From contig CAYWQL010000005.1 of the NCBI GenBank assembly GCA_964460755.1, positions 24,650-88,649 on the forward strand: 64,000 bases of DNA. The letters run 5' to 3'. Source of the stretch: JAYFNU01 sp964460755 (lineage in GTDB: Bacteria; Bacillota; Clostridia; Oscillospirales; Ruminococcaceae). Positions within the stretch are counted from its first letter, which is position 1; every line of letters begins with the position of its first letter. The position numbers and the translations under genes were made by a program. Under the pieces are notes generated by a model. That model saw only the letters and a list, made by a program, of their open reading frames with translations, searched no databases and was not told the DNA's origin. Shown here piece by piece: positions 9,044-18,880 of this stretch.

Positions 9044-10860
9044 TGGCAAAAATAGAACTTCTTGACAAAAGCGTATGCGAGCTTATCGCCGCGGGCGAGG
9101 TCGTCGAGCGGCCGTCGTCGGTGGTAAAGGAGCTTGTTGAGAACGCCATAGACGCAGGAAGCGACAAAATCGAGGTCGAGCTAAAGCGCAACGGTTTGGA
9201 GCAAATTCGTGTTACCGACAATGGCTCGGGTATCGAAAAAAGCGACGTTAAAACCGCTTTTTTAAGGCACGCCACAAGTAAAATCCGAAGCTCCTCCGAC
9301 CTTGAAACCATATCGACGCTCGGATTTCGAGGTGAGGCGCTTGCCGCTATATGCGCCGTGTCGCGAGTAAGGCTTATTACCAAGACCAACAACAGCGATT
9401 TCGGAATCGTGTATATGATTGAGGGCGGCGAGGAAACCGGCTTCGACGAGGTCGGCGCGCCCGACGGAACGTCGATATTTGTAAACGAGCTTTTCTATAA
9501 CACCCCCGCGCGAATGAAGTTTTTAAAAACTGATGTTCATGAGGGGAACGCTGTGGAAGCGACGGTTGAGCAACAGGCTTTAGCGCATCCCGAAATCGCC
9601 TTTAAACTAATTCGCGACGGAAGAACGGCATTCCAAAGCCCGGGCTCCGGCGACCTTTTTTCTGCGGTGTTCAGCGTCTTTCCGCGTGAGGTTTCGCAAA
9701 ACCTTATTGAAATAACCCCCCTTGACGAAAAAATCAAGGTTTACGGCCTTGTCAGCAAGCCCAGCGCGGCGAGGGCGTCGCGAAGCTATCAGTATATATT
9801 TGTGAACGGACGCTTCGTCAAGTCGAAGAACCTTTCGGTTGCCGTGGAGGAAGCCTGTCGTTCGCTGGTTATAGCGGGAAAGTATCCCTGCTTTGCGCTG
9901 AATATAGTTCTGCCTTTTGAGGACGTCGATATAAACGTTCACCCCGCAAAAACCGAGGTGCGCTTTAAAAATGACCGCGTCGTTTTTTCGGCGGTCTATT
10001 CGAGCGTGAAATCTGCGCTTAACGAGTTTTCAAAGAAGCTCCCCGATTCGGTTGAACGGGCAGTAGAGGAAATAAAAGAAACGAAAATCGAAGCGGATGA
10101 AAAAACGCCTACGCTCGATTTGTTTTCGACAACATTTGAAGAAAAGAAAACCGATAATAATGAAGAAATCGACTCGAACAAAAGCTTTTTTGAGTACATA
10201 CCCGAAAAACCGGCGGAAAAAACTGTTGATTTTATAAATGTATGCTTTGAGCAGGAAACTGACAAATACGTCGCCGAAAGCCTTGTTGACGACAGTCCGC
10301 TTGAGGTTATCGGCGAAGCGTTCGACACATATGTAATCGCCCGTTGCGGCGAGGATATTTTGTTTGTCGATAAGCACGCGGCACATGAAAGAATACTGTA
10401 TGAAAAAATTAAGAACAGCGAGCTTGAGAGTGTCCGCCAGATTCTGATTGAGCCCGTCGTCGTGTCGCTTTCGCGCGAAGAAAAGAACGCGGTTTTAGAG
10501 CACGAAAAGGAATTTTATAATATTGGCTTTGTCATTGAGGATTTCGCCGACAAGGACGTAGCCGTTCGCGAAATACCGACGTATTTTCCTCAGAAAGCCA
10601 TAGCTGACGCGATAGTAAGGGCGGCGGCGAAGCTTGTGGAAAACGGCGGCGATATTTCAACGAAGGAGCGTGAATGGCTGCTTCACTCCTCCGCCTGCCG
10701 CGCCGCGATAAAGGCGGGGAACAAGAGCAGCCGCGCCGAGCTTGTCAGTCTGTTGAACGACATACTTGATGGAAGCATACCCAAGTATTGTCCGCACGGT
10801 CGACCCGTTTTCGTCGCCCTATCCCGAAAGGAGCTGGAGAAGCGCTTTGGACGGATATAG
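9043..10860 (+). CDS. mutL: DNA mismatch repair protein MutL, endonuclease type
   Basis: MutL couples mismatch recognition to strand incision. 605 residues. The N-terminal GHKL ATPase motifs are VENAIDAG, DNGSGIE and GFRGEALAAI. An acidic, low-complexity linker (about residues 335-425) joins the C-terminal domain. That domain carries the endonuclease metal motif as DKHAAHERILYE (consensus DQHAxxExxxxE) plus ACRAAIKAG and CPHGRP, so this is a nicking MutL as in bacteria lacking MutH. The end overlaps miaA by 14 nt. Confidence 0.97.
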   Translation: MAKIELLDKSVCELIAAGEVVERPSSVVKELVENAIDAGSDKIEVELKRNGLEQIRVTDNGSGIEKSDVKTAFLRHATSKIRSSSDLETISTLGFRGEALAAICAVSRVRLITKTNNSDFGIVYMIEGGEETGFDEVGAPDGTSIFVNELFYNTPARMKFLKTDVHEGNAVEATVEQQALAHPEIAFKLIRDGRTAFQSPGSGDLFSAVFSVFPREVSQNLIEITPLDEKIKVYGLVSKPSAARASRSYQYIFVNGRFVKSKNLSVAVEEACRSLVIAGKYPCFALNIVLPFEDVDINVHPAKTEVRFKNDRVVFSAVYSSVKSALNEFSKKLPDSVERAVEEIKETKIEADEKTPTLDLFSTTFEEKKTDNNEEIDSNKSFFEYIPEKPAEKTVDFINVCFEQETDKYVAESLVDDSPLEVIGEAFDTYVIARCGEDILFVDKHAAHERILYEKIKNSELESVRQILIEPVVVSLSREEKNAVLEHEKEFYNIGFVIEDFADKDVAVREIPTYFPQKAIADAIVRAAAKLVENGGDISTKEREWLLHSSACRAAIKAGNKSSRAELVSLLNDILDGSIPKYCPHGRPVFVALSRKELEKRFGRI

Positions 10861-11791
10861 CGAGAAAATTCCTCTTATCGTTATCGCGGGGGCTACCGCC
10901 TGTGGCAAGACGGCGACAGCGATTGAGGTTGCGAAACAAACAGACGGCGAGATTATTTCAGCCGACTCTATGCAGATATATAAAGGACTTGATATCGGAA
11001 CGGCGAAGCCGACCGAAGAGGAACAAAGCGAGGTTAGGCATCATCTAATCAACATAAAATCGCCCGACGAGTTATACAGCGTCGCAGATTTTGTAGCCGA
11101 TGCAAACGGGGCGATTGACGATATTATTTCACGTGGCAAACAGCCCATCGTCTGCGGCGGAACAGGGCTTTATATTTCCTCGCTCGTGTCGGGGCTTACC
11201 TTCGCTGAGGACAAAACCGATATGGTGCTTCGCAAAAGCCTTTTTGAGGAATATGAGAAGAACGGAATCAAGCCGTTTTTGAACGAGATAACACAAAAAG
11301 ACCCCGACTATGCGAAGACCCTTCATCCCAACAACGTCAAACGAATTTTGCGTGCCGTTGAGCGTCTTAGGTCGACTGGGCTTTGCGACGAGGAGCAAAA
11401 CGAGCTTTCCCAAAGAAACCCAAGTCGGCTTAACACTTTTTATTTTGTGCTTGCGGCGAGCGAGAGAGAAAGCCTTTATAAAAAAATTGAGACGCGTATA
11501 GACAAAATGATTGAACTGGGGCTTTGCGACGAGGCGCTTAGGGTCTATAATAACAAGGACTGCTACAAAACGGCGGCGCAGGCGATTGGTTATAAGGAGC
11601 TGTTCGGGTATTTTGAGGGAACAAGCACCCTTTCCGAGTGCGTTGCGCTGTTAAAGCAGGCAACCCGCCGCTATGCAAAAAGACAGATAACTTGGTTCAA
11701 GCGTGAGAAAAACGCCGAGTGGCTTTATACAGATATACTTTCAAGCAGGGAAGCGGCACAAACGATTGTCACAAGGTTTCAAAACCTTTGA
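10847..11791 (+). CDS. miaA: tRNA dimethylallyltransferase MiaA
   Basis: MiaA adds the isopentenyl group to A37 of UNN-reading tRNAs; MiaB then thiomethylates it. From the TTG at 10847 it is 314 residues, a normal length. Walker A is GATACGKTATA, followed by the substrate motif SADSMQIYKGLDIGTAKP. I chose TTG 10847 because GGAGA lies six bases upstream and the P-loop then begins near residue 13; longer readings from 10766 only read mutL in another frame. The 14-nt overlap with mutL implies coupled translation. Confidence 0.95.
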   Translation: MDGYSEKIPLIVIAGATACGKTATAIEVAKQTDGEIISADSMQIYKGLDIGTAKPTEEEQSEVRHHLINIKSPDELYSVADFVADANGAIDDIISRGKQPIVCGGTGLYISSLVSGLTFAEDKTDMVLRKSLFEEYEKNGIKPFLNEITQKDPDYAKTLHPNNVKRILRAVERLRSTGLCDEEQNELSQRNPSRLNTFYFVLAASERESLYKKIETRIDKMIELGLCDEALRVYNNKDCYKTAAQAIGYKELFGYFEGTSTLSECVALLKQATRRYAKRQITWFKREKNAEWLYTDILSSREAAQTIVTRFQNL

Positions 11792-11820
11792 TAAATACAA
11801 AAAATAGAAGGGGATTAAAA

Positions 11821-12066
11821 ATGAAGACAATTATTCTTCAAGACGTGTTTCTTAATCAAGCGAGAAAAGAGAAAATTCAGGTTACTATCTATTTGACGAA
11901 CGGCTTTCAGTTTCGAGGCGCGGTAAAGGGCTTTGACAATTACACAGTTGTTCTCGAGAGCGAGGGACGTCAGAATTTGGTTTACAAGCATGCCATTTCA
12001 ACGATTATACCAGCAAAGGTTATCTCTATTTTAGACCAGGAGTGCGAAGAAAATAACGATGACTAA
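11821..12066 (+). CDS. hfq: RNA chaperone Hfq
   Basis: 81 residues with the Sm1 segment (LNQARKEKIQVTIYLTNGFQ, about residues 10-29) and the Sm2 motif as YKHAIST (consensus YKHAISTI). Hfq hexamers bind U-rich and A-rich RNA and assist small-RNA pairing. The miaA-hfq neighbourhood is conserved well beyond Firmicutes. An AGAAGGGG ribosome site precedes the ATG. The C-terminus is short and acidic. The last 8 nt overlap the next gene. Confidence 0.96.
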   Translation: MKTIILQDVFLNQARKEKIQVTIYLTNGFQFRGAVKGFDNYTVVLESEGRQNLVYKHAISTIIPAKVISILDQECEENNDD

Positions 12067-13279
12067 AAAGGTTGGCAGGTTCGTCGGTGCTCTGCTTATC
12101 GTCCTGGTGCTTGTCTATTTTGCTTTCCAGATTTATATGGTTATGTATCCCGCATATAAAACGGAGGCGGCGGTTTCCACCACGGTGTCAAGAAGCCTTG
12201 AGGTCAAGGGCATAGTCGTAAGAGACGAAACGATAATTGAAACCGATGCGGACGGCATAAAGAACTATCTTGTAAGCGACGGCGAGAAGATAGCCAAGGG
12301 TGCTAATGTTGCGGAGGTTTATTTGTCGAGCGACGCGGCGACCAAACGGCTCAGACTTTCGGCGGTTGACGAGGAGCTGACCCTTTTGAAGAACCTGTCC
12401 GACCTCGGAAGAACGTCGGGAACCAATATAAATTCGCTCACGTCGCGAATTTATGAAAACCTTTCGGACTATTCTAAAGACCTCGCGAAGGACAATTTTT
12501 CCACCGCGAAAGAATATCGTATGGAGATGCTCCAGCTATTAAACAGCTTTGCCCTTGCCGCGGGCAACGAGATTGACCTTTCCGCAAGGATAGCCGAGCT
12601 GGAAAATGAGGCGTCATCAATCAAGCAAACAGATATGACGCCCAACCAATACATAACCACGCCCCTTGAGGGATATTTTGTGTCGTCGTCTGACGGATAC
12701 GAAGCACTTGTCGATAAGGCGGGCGCCAAGGAGCTTTCGGTGAGCGCTCTTCGCGAGCTTTTAGCGCAAGAGAGCGAAACCAACAACGACGTTTGTAAAA
12801 TTATTTCTGACTACAAGTGGTATTTTGTTTTTGAAACCGACGCGAAAAATGTCGATATGATTAATTCCGCGTCGAGCATGAGCGTAAGCTTTAACTATGC
12901 CTCGGTCAATGGTCTTCCCGTTAAGGTTGTCGACTGCTCGGTTGACGACGAAACGGGCACGGCAAAGGTTATTGTCGAGGGGGTATACCTCAATTCCGAT
13001 ATCGCGACCCTTCGCGTTGAAGAGGCGACGATTGACTTCCAAACCTTTAGCGGTATTAAGGTCGACAGAAAGGTACTGCGTATTGAGAACGATGAGCTTG
13101 GCGTTTACGTTAAGTTCGGTGCGAAGGTGCTTTTCAAAAAAATCGAACCGATTTTCGAGACCGAGGATTATGTTCTTGCCAAGCCGAATTCGTCCGACGA
13201 CGACTATCTTGAGCTTTATGACGAGATAATTGTCGAAGGAAAGGACTTGTATGCGGGCAAGGAATTGGGAAACAGGTAA
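12059..13279 (+). CDS. HlyD-like membrane-anchored protein
   Basis: 406 residues. One membrane segment at about residues 9-30 is followed by a large extracytoplasmic part with a lipoyl/biotinyl-like start (VKGIVVRDETII...GIKNYLVSDGEKIAKGANVAEVY) as in HlyD-type adaptors. A helical middle and a beta-rich C-terminus follow. Related proteins are often found next to sepF in Clostridia; their role is unproven, and no ABC or MFS export partner is adjacent here. It overlaps hfq by 8 nt. A strong promoter just after the stop starts the sepF transcript. Confidence 0.75.
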   Translation: MTKKVGRFVGALLIVLVLVYFAFQIYMVMYPAYKTEAAVSTTVSRSLEVKGIVVRDETIIETDADGIKNYLVSDGEKIAKGANVAEVYLSSDAATKRLRLSAVDEELTLLKNLSDLGRTSGTNINSLTSRIYENLSDYSKDLAKDNFSTAKEYRMEMLQLLNSFALAAGNEIDLSARIAELENEASSIKQTDMTPNQYITTPLEGYFVSSSDGYEALVDKAGAKELSVSALRELLAQESETNNDVCKIISDYKWYFVFETDAKNVDMINSASSMSVSFNYASVNGLPVKVVDCSVDDETGTAKVIVEGVYLNSDIATLRVEEATIDFQTFSGIKVDRKVLRIENDELGVYVKFGAKVLFKKIEPIFETEDYVLAKPNSSDDDYLELYDEIIVEGKDLYAGKELGNR

Positions 13280-13286
13280 AGTGTTA

Positions 13287-13315
13287 TTGACATTAATATT
13301 AAAATATAAGATAAT
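13287..13315 (+). promoter_or_regulatory. Sigma-A promoter of sepF-divIVA
   Basis: TTGACA at 13287-13292, a 17-nt spacer and GATAAT at 13310-13315. It lies between the HlyD-like gene and sepF, about 38 nt upstream of the sepF ATG. Confidence 0.85.
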
Positions 13316-13352
13316 ATAGTTTATAAGATTTTTATATATAGGAGGGCTTCTA

Positions 13353-13808
13353 ATGGGACGCGTAGGTGATTTTTTTAAGGATTTGTTTATCAGCGAAGAG
13401 GACGAAGACGAGAACTATGCTTCTGACGGATATGAAGAGCCGGAAGAAGAGGAAGAACCCGTAAGAAAAAAAAGACCGCTTTTCGTTGAAGAAACCAAAA
13501 AATCAAATAAAATCGTTAACATCAACGCGACGACGCAGCTTGAGGTCGTTCTTGTGAAGCCCGAAAGATTTGACGACGCGAGCGGAATAGCCGACCACCT
13601 CAACAGCAAGCGCACGGTCGTGCTCAACCTCGAATCGACAAACAAGGATATCGCAAGACGACTTGTCGACTTTTTAAGCGGCGTTGCCTATGCGAACGGC
13701 GGACAGATAAAGAGGGTCGCGAACAGCACCTTTATCATCACGCCTTATAATGTCGGCGTTGTTGGGGATTTGCTCGACGAACTCGAGAGCAGCGGAGTTT
13801 ACTTTTAA
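13353..13808 (+). CDS. sepF: Cell division protein SepF
   Basis: SepF bundles and tethers FtsZ filaments to the membrane at the septum. 151 residues: an N-terminal amphipathic region (MGRVGDFFKDLFI) for membrane binding, an acidic linker rich in Glu (residues about 17-38), and the conserved C-terminal SepF domain with ERFDDASGIADHLNSKRTVVLNL-type signature and the GVAYANGGQI turn. A strong GGAGGG ribosome site precedes the ATG. The order sepF-divIVA-ileS-lspA-rluD is typical of Firmicutes division clusters. Confidence 0.95.
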   Translation: MGRVGDFFKDLFISEEDEDENYASDGYEEPEEEEEPVRKKRPLFVEETKKSNKIVNINATTQLEVVLVKPERFDDASGIADHLNSKRTVVLNLESTNKDIARRLVDFLSGVAYANGGQIKRVANSTFIITPYNVGVVGDLLDELESSGVYF

Positions 13809-13837
13809 AAAACATAAATATATGGAGGTTACAGGAA

Positions 13838-14551
13838 ATGTTTACACCCAGAGAGATTAGGGATACTGTTTTTGACAAGGGCGCCCGCGGATACAACACA
13901 GAGGACGTCGACGCTTTTTTGGCCCAGCTTGCAGACCAGATTGAAACTCTTCAAACCGAAAAGGCTGACGCCGAAAGCAAGATGATGATGCTTGCCGAAA
14001 GACTTGAGGGCTATCGCAAGGACGAGGATACCCTTCGTTCGGCTCTTATCACGTCGGAGCGCCTGAAGGAAGCGGTTATGACCGAGGCGCGTCAGAAGGC
14101 GGAAATACTTATTAACGACGCACAAATGAAGGCGGACCAGCTCACAAATGCGGCAAACCAGGAGCTTGAGCGCGAGGAAAAAGCCTTCGAGCAAATGCAG
14201 GAAAAGGTTTCTTCATTCAAGAAGGAAGTCCTTGAAATGTATAGGGAGCATCTTGAGCTTCTCAACAAGATACCCGAGATTGAGGAAAAGGACGAAAAAG
14301 AGGAAGAAGAGCCCGTCAATGAGCCGGAAAACGAAATGAAGGCTATCGACGAATATACCGAAGAGGCGAGTTCTTACGAGAAAGCCGTAAAGGATGTCAG
14401 AGCGGAGGTTGAGTTTTCCGCGGTTGACGACGTAAAGGCGAGCGACCCGTTCACGGCGTTCAGCGCGACCAACGAAGAGGAAGCTAAAGAAAAAACAGCG
14501 TCAAGATTTGGTCAGCTTGATTTCGGTGAGAATTTTTCATTTGATAAATAA
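13838..14551 (+). CDS. divIVA: DivIVA domain protein
   Basis: DivIVA is a coiled-coil protein that binds negatively curved membrane at poles and septa and recruits division or growth proteins. 237 residues: the N-terminal membrane-binding domain (MFTPREIRDTVFDKGARGYN) with the family's F and R/K tip, then a coiled coil to about residue 145, then an acidic, probably disordered tail. It has a strong ribosome site (GGAGG) and lies in the sepF transcript. Confidence 0.94.
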   Translation: MFTPREIRDTVFDKGARGYNTEDVDAFLAQLADQIETLQTEKADAESKMMMLAERLEGYRKDEDTLRSALITSERLKEAVMTEARQKAEILINDAQMKADQLTNAANQELEREEKAFEQMQEKVSSFKKEVLEMYREHLELLNKIPEIEEKDEKEEEEPVNEPENEMKAIDEYTEEASSYEKAVKDVRAEVEFSAVDDVKASDPFTAFSATNEEEAKEKTASRFGQLDFGENFSFDK

Positions 14552-14579
14552 ATAGCATTGTTTAAGGAGTAACACCACG

Positions 14580-17369
14580 TTGCCACAGGATTATAACAGC
14601 ACATTAAATCTTCCCAAAACCGATTTCCAAATGAGAGCGTCTCTTCCCGAAAGAGAGCCCGCGTTTTTGGAGGACTGGTACAAGAGAGACTTGTACAACA
14701 AAATAGTTGACAGCAATAAGGGCAAGCCGCTCTATGTTCTTCATGACGGTCCGCCTTACGCCAACGGAAACATACATCTCGGCACGGCGATGAACAAGGT
14801 TTTAAAGGATATGATTATTCGATATAAAAACCTTTCGGGCTTTTGCGCTCCGTATATCCCCGGCTGGGATACCCACGGGCTTCCCATCGAGCAAAAGGCG
14901 TTAAAGAAGCTTGGCGCGGACAAGAACAACCTTTCAAAGCTTGAAATTCGCAAGAGCTGCAAGGAGTTTGCGCTGTCCTTTGTCGACATAATGACCGAGC
15001 AGTTTAAAAGGCTCGGCGTCCTTGGCAACTGGGAAAATCCATACATAACCCTTCGTCCCGAGTTCGAGGCTATTCAAATAAAGATATTCGGAGAAATGGC
15101 GAAGAAGGGCTATATCTATAAAGGCTTAAAGAGTGTTTATTGGTGTCCCCATTGTGAAACGGCTCTTGCGGAGGCGGAGATTGAATACGCCGACGACGCC
15201 TGCAAGTCGGTTTACGTTCGCTTTAAGGTGAGCGACGACAAAAATGGCGTGCTTGAAAAGCTTGGCGTTCCCGCTGACAAGACCTATTTCGTAATATGGA
15301 CTACTACGACGTGGACGCTCCCCGCGAACGTGGCTATCTGCGTTCACCCCGATTATGACTATGCCATCGCGAAGGTCGGCGACAAATTCTATATCACCGC
15401 CGACGGACTTCTTGACGAGGTTATGGCGACGGCGGGAATTACCGATTATGAAAAAACGGCAACGGTTAAGGGAAGCGAGCTTGAGAGAATTGAAGTTTCC
15501 CACCCCTTCCTCGACCGCAAATCCCTTGTTATAAACGACGGCTACGTTACTCTCGACACAGGTACCGGCTGTGTTCATATCGCGCCCGGCCACGGCGTCG
15601 AGGACTTTGAAATATGCACGAACAACTACCCCGAGCTTCCCATTATTGTTCCCGTTGACGGAAAGGGTGTGCTCACCGACGAGGCAGGAAGATTCAGCGG
15701 CATAACGACAAAGCAGGCGAACATTGACATTTTTAATTATTTGACAGAAACGGGCGACCTGTTGGCGTACAAGGATATTACCCATCAGTATCCTCATTGC
15801 TGGCGCTGTAAGGAACCGATTTTGTTCCGCGCCACGGAGCAGTGGTTCTGCTCGGTTGACGGCTTTAAGGACGAAACGATTAAGGCTATCGGCGACGTAA
15901 ACTGGACACCCGCTTGGGCGAAGGACAGAATTACGGGAATGGTTCGCGACCGCTACGACTGGTGTATTTCGCGCCAACGCACATGGGGCGTTCCGATACC
16001 CGCATTCTACTGCACAAGCTGCGGCGAATACCATATAACCGACGAAAGCATAAACGCCGTTTCCGAGCTTTTCCGCAAGGAGGGCTCCGACGCGTGGTAT
16101 ATTCACGACGCTATGGATATTCTCCCGAAGGGAACCAAGTGCGAAAAGTGCGGCGGAACAGAATTTACGAAAGATACCGATATAATGGACGTCTGGTTTG
16201 ATTCCGGCTCAACCCACATGGCGGTGCTTCAGCAGCGCGACGAGGGAAGATGGCCCGCCGACCTCTATCTTGAAGGCTCCGACCAATATCGCGGCTGGTT
16301 TCAAAGCTCGCTTTTAACCTCCGTTGCCTGTACGGGACAAGCACCCTACAAGAACGTTTTGAGCCATGGCTGGGTTGTCGACGGCGAGGGCAAGAAGATG
16401 TCGAAGTCGCTTGGCAACGGAATAGAAGCGCACGAGATAATCGACCAGTACGGCGCGGATATTCTTCGTCTTTGGGTCGCGTCGAGCGACTATCAGGCGG
16501 ATGTTCGCATATCAAAGGACATTTTAAAACAGCTTTCCGAAGCTTACAGAAAGATAAGAAACACCGCAAGGTTTATTCTTGGCAACCTTGGTGATTTCGA
16601 CCCCGACACACAGAGCGTGCCGCTTAACGAGTTGGAGGAGCTTGACCTTTGGGCGTTAAGCCGCCTGAACGAGGTTATCTCTCAGGTTGACAATTTCTTT
16701 AATACCTATGAATTCCACGGGGTGTATCATACCCTTCACAACTTCTGCGTCGTCGATATGTCGAATTTCTATCTTGACGTTTTGAAGGATAGGCTCTATG
16801 TTGAGGCCGCTGACAGCAAAACCCGCAAGGCGGCGCAGACGACGATTTATATTATTCTTTGTGCCGTCGCGCGAATGCTGGCTCCAGTTATTCCCTTTAC
16901 AATGGAAGAGGTTTGGCAGTTCATACCGAAGTCAAAGGACTTTAGCTATGAAACAATTATGACGAACGGCTTCCCCAAAAAGCTTGATATAGTCTTCGAC
17001 GAGGAGCATATAGAAAAGTGGAGAAAGCTCCACGCCGTTCGCGACGACGCGAAAAAGGCGCTTGAAAATGCGAGAGCCGAAAAGACGATAGGCGCTTCGC
17101 TTGAAGCGAAGGTTACTCTTTTCGCCGCTGATAACGAGCTTTATGCTTTCCTTTCGGCGAACAAGGCCATACTTCCCACGATACTTATTACTTCCGAGGT
17201 CGAAATCAAAAACGAAGCGGGCGGTTCGCTTGTCGGCGAGGTTGTCGGCGTTGATGTCGCAAAGGCGTCCGGCGAAAAGTGCGAGCGCTGCTGGTGCTAC
17301 AGCGACACGGTTGGAAAAAATGATAAGCACCCGACATTGTGCGAGCGCTGTGCAAAAATTATAGGCTAA
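14580..17369 (+). CDS. ileS: Isoleucyl-tRNA synthetase
   Basis: Class I aminoacyl-tRNA synthetase charging tRNA-Ile, 929 residues. Motifs are the HIGH-class element in GNIHLGTAMNK, the KMSKS loop (GKKMSKSLGNG), the CP1 editing domain between them (WTTTTWTLPANVA) and a C-terminal zinc site (CERCWCY...CERC). The start is TTG at 14580, ten bases after AAGGAG. There is no room for a T-box leader (28 nt after divIVA), so any T-box control would have to act further upstream. Confidence 0.98.
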   Translation: MPQDYNSTLNLPKTDFQMRASLPEREPAFLEDWYKRDLYNKIVDSNKGKPLYVLHDGPPYANGNIHLGTAMNKVLKDMIIRYKNLSGFCAPYIPGWDTHGLPIEQKALKKLGADKNNLSKLEIRKSCKEFALSFVDIMTEQFKRLGVLGNWENPYITLRPEFEAIQIKIFGEMAKKGYIYKGLKSVYWCPHCETALAEAEIEYADDACKSVYVRFKVSDDKNGVLEKLGVPADKTYFVIWTTTTWTLPANVAICVHPDYDYAIAKVGDKFYITADGLLDEVMATAGITDYEKTATVKGSELERIEVSHPFLDRKSLVINDGYVTLDTGTGCVHIAPGHGVEDFEICTNNYPELPIIVPVDGKGVLTDEAGRFSGITTKQANIDIFNYLTETGDLLAYKDITHQYPHCWRCKEPILFRATEQWFCSVDGFKDETIKAIGDVNWTPAWAKDRITGMVRDRYDWCISRQRTWGVPIPAFYCTSCGEYHITDESINAVSELFRKEGSDAWYIHDAMDILPKGTKCEKCGGTEFTKDTDIMDVWFDSGSTHMAVLQQRDEGRWPADLYLEGSDQYRGWFQSSLLTSVACTGQAPYKNVLSHGWVVDGEGKKMSKSLGNGIEAHEIIDQYGADILRLWVASSDYQADVRISKDILKQLSEAYRKIRNTARFILGNLGDFDPDTQSVPLNELEELDLWALSRLNEVISQVDNFFNTYEFHGVYHTLHNFCVVDMSNFYLDVLKDRLYVEAADSKTRKAAQTTIYIILCAVARMLAPVIPFTMEEVWQFIPKSKDFSYETIMTNGFPKKLDIVFDEEHIEKWRKLHAVRDDAKKALENARAEKTIGASLEAKVTLFAADNELYAFLSANKAILPTILITSEVEIKNEAGGSLVGEVVGVDVAKASGEKCERCWCYSDTVGKNDKHPTLCERCAKIIG

Positions 17370-17380
17370 ATAAAATTTGT

Positions 17381-17406
17381 ATAGCGGTGTAATTTACACC
17401 GCTATA
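17381..17406 (+). terminator. Perfect hairpin between ileS and lspA
   Basis: A near-perfect palindrome (12-base arms 17381-17392 and 17394-17405 around one base). There is no good T run after it (ATTATT). It may be a weak or partial terminator or an RNA-processing hairpin rather than a full stop. Confidence 0.5.
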
Positions 17407-17428
17407 TTATTAAGATTTGAGGATAACG

Positions 17429-17941
17429 ATGATTTTAACTGCTGTTATTATTCTTATACTTGTGGCGATTGACCGCGCGACCAAGCTTTTGGCAATTACT
17501 TTTTTGGCAGGCAAGGGAACGGTCGAGGTTATTCCGAAATTTATCGGCTTGTACCTTTTGGAGGGCGGCAACACAGGCGCGGCGTTCGGTATGTTTAACG
17601 GAAAGACAATAATTCTTTCGGTCGTAACCTTTGTCGTTATCGTCGCTATGCTTTATGTGCTTTTCTTCAAAAAGTTTACCTCTAAGCTTCTGAAAACGGC
17701 GGTTATAATGATAACGGCGGGCGGAATAGGAAACCTATACGATCGCGTAGTTTACGGATATGTTACCGATTTCCTTCGCTTTCTTTTCTTTGAGTTTCCG
17801 ATATTTAATTTCGCCGACAGTCTTGTTTCTGTTGGCGCCTGCCTTGTGGTGCTGTATATAATTATCGCGCCCAAGGACGAGCCGATTTTCGTTAAACCCA
17901 TAGACGCAAAGACAGTAGTTAAAGAAGAAAATGACGAATAG
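17429..17941 (+). CDS. lspA: Lipoprotein signal peptidase LspA
   Basis: LspA removes signal peptides from diacylated prolipoproteins; Lgt, which acts just before it, is encoded at 62746. 170 residues with four membrane segments. The aspartic dyad lies in GGIGNLYDRVVYGYVTDFLRF-type and FNFADSLVSVG motifs, and the NTGAAFG signature is present. I chose ATG 17429 (GAGG six bases upstream) over the TTG at 17417, which lies inside that ribosome site. The stop overlaps the next gene by 11 nt. Confidence 0.95.
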   Translation: MILTAVIILILVAIDRATKLLAITFLAGKGTVEVIPKFIGLYLLEGGNTGAAFGMFNGKTIILSVVTFVVIVAMLYVLFFKKFTSKLLKTAVIMITAGGIGNLYDRVVYGYVTDFLRFLFFEFPIFNFADSLVSVGACLVVLYIIIAPKDEPIFVKPIDAKTVVKEENDE

Positions 17942-18872
17942 CTTTAGCTTTGGATATGTTATAGGTGACGAGGATATCGGAAAACGCCTTGACCAGTCGC
18001 TGCTTGAGCGACTTAACGGCGACGAAAATACCGATATAGTTTTCACCCGCACCCATATCCAGAAAATAATCGAAAAGGGACTCGTTTCAGTCGGCGGGAC
18101 AATAAGGCTTAAAAACTATAAGCTAAGAGCCGGCGACGAGGTATCCGCGGTCGTCGAGCCGCCCAGCGAGCTTCAAACCAAGCCGCAGAATATACCGCTT
18201 GATATCGTATACGAGGACGATTGCATTCTTGTTGTAGACAAGCCGAAGGGAATGGTTGTTCATCCGGCGCCGGGAAATTCCGACGGGACGTTAGTGAACG
18301 CGCTTTTGTACCACTGCGGAAGTTCGCTTTCCGGAATCAACGGCGTAATTAGGCCGGGTATTGTTCATAGGATAGATAAGGACACGAGCGGACTGCTTGT
18401 CGTCGCGAAAAACGACGCGGCGCACCTGTCGCTTTCCAAGCAGATAGCCGAGCATTCGATGTCGCGCATATATAACGCTGTCGTTCATGGAGTATTTTCT
18501 GAAACGAGCGGCACAATAGACCATCCTATCGGACGAAGCGAAAGGGACAGGCTTAAATACTGCGTTACCGAAAAAAACTCAAAAAAAGCCGTGACGCATT
18601 TTACGGTTATTACCCAATATGCAAAATTCGCCCATATAGAGCTTCGGCTTGAAACTGGGCGGACCCACCAGATAAGGGTTCACATGGCGAGCATAGGACA
18701 CCCCGTTGCGGGAGACGAAATGTACGGGCAAAAGGGCATAGACAAAGGGCTTGACGGTCAATGCCTTCACGCAGGGTTGCTTGGGTTTATACACCCGAAA
18801 ACAGGGGAGTATGTCGAGTTCAAAAGCGAACTGCCAAAGTATTTTATAGATTTTTTAGCAAAGCTTGATTAG
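17931..18872 (+). CDS. RluA-family pseudouridine synthase (RluD-like)
   Basis: Isomerises uridine to pseudouridine in rRNA (RluC/D type) or tRNA. 313 residues: an N-terminal S4 RNA-binding domain (TRTHIQKIIEKGLVSVGG) and then the catalytic domain with HRIDKDTSGLLVVAKN, holding the essential Asp, and the RTHQIRVHMASIGHPVAGD motif. Position after lspA is the usual one for the rluD-like gene (ylyB) in Firmicutes. It overlaps lspA by 11 nt. The target nucleotide cannot be read from sequence. Confidence 0.93.
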   Translation: MTNSFSFGYVIGDEDIGKRLDQSLLERLNGDENTDIVFTRTHIQKIIEKGLVSVGGTIRLKNYKLRAGDEVSAVVEPPSELQTKPQNIPLDIVYEDDCILVVDKPKGMVVHPAPGNSDGTLVNALLYHCGSSLSGINGVIRPGIVHRIDKDTSGLLVVAKNDAAHLSLSKQIAEHSMSRIYNAVVHGVFSETSGTIDHPIGRSERDRLKYCVTEKNSKKAVTHFTVITQYAKFAHIELRLETGRTHQIRVHMASIGHPVAGDEMYGQKGIDKGLDGQCLHAGLLGFIHPKTGEYVEFKSELPKYFIDFLAKLD

Positions 18873-18880
18873 GAGGCAAA

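Noticed and set aside
14552..14579. T-box leader before ileS
   Set aside because: Only 28 nt separate divIVA from ileS, far too short for a T-box.
15126..16106. Long minus-strand frame of 326 codons inside ileS
   Set aside because: It is entirely antisense to a clear isoleucyl-tRNA synthetase; codon composition produces such shadows in this genome.
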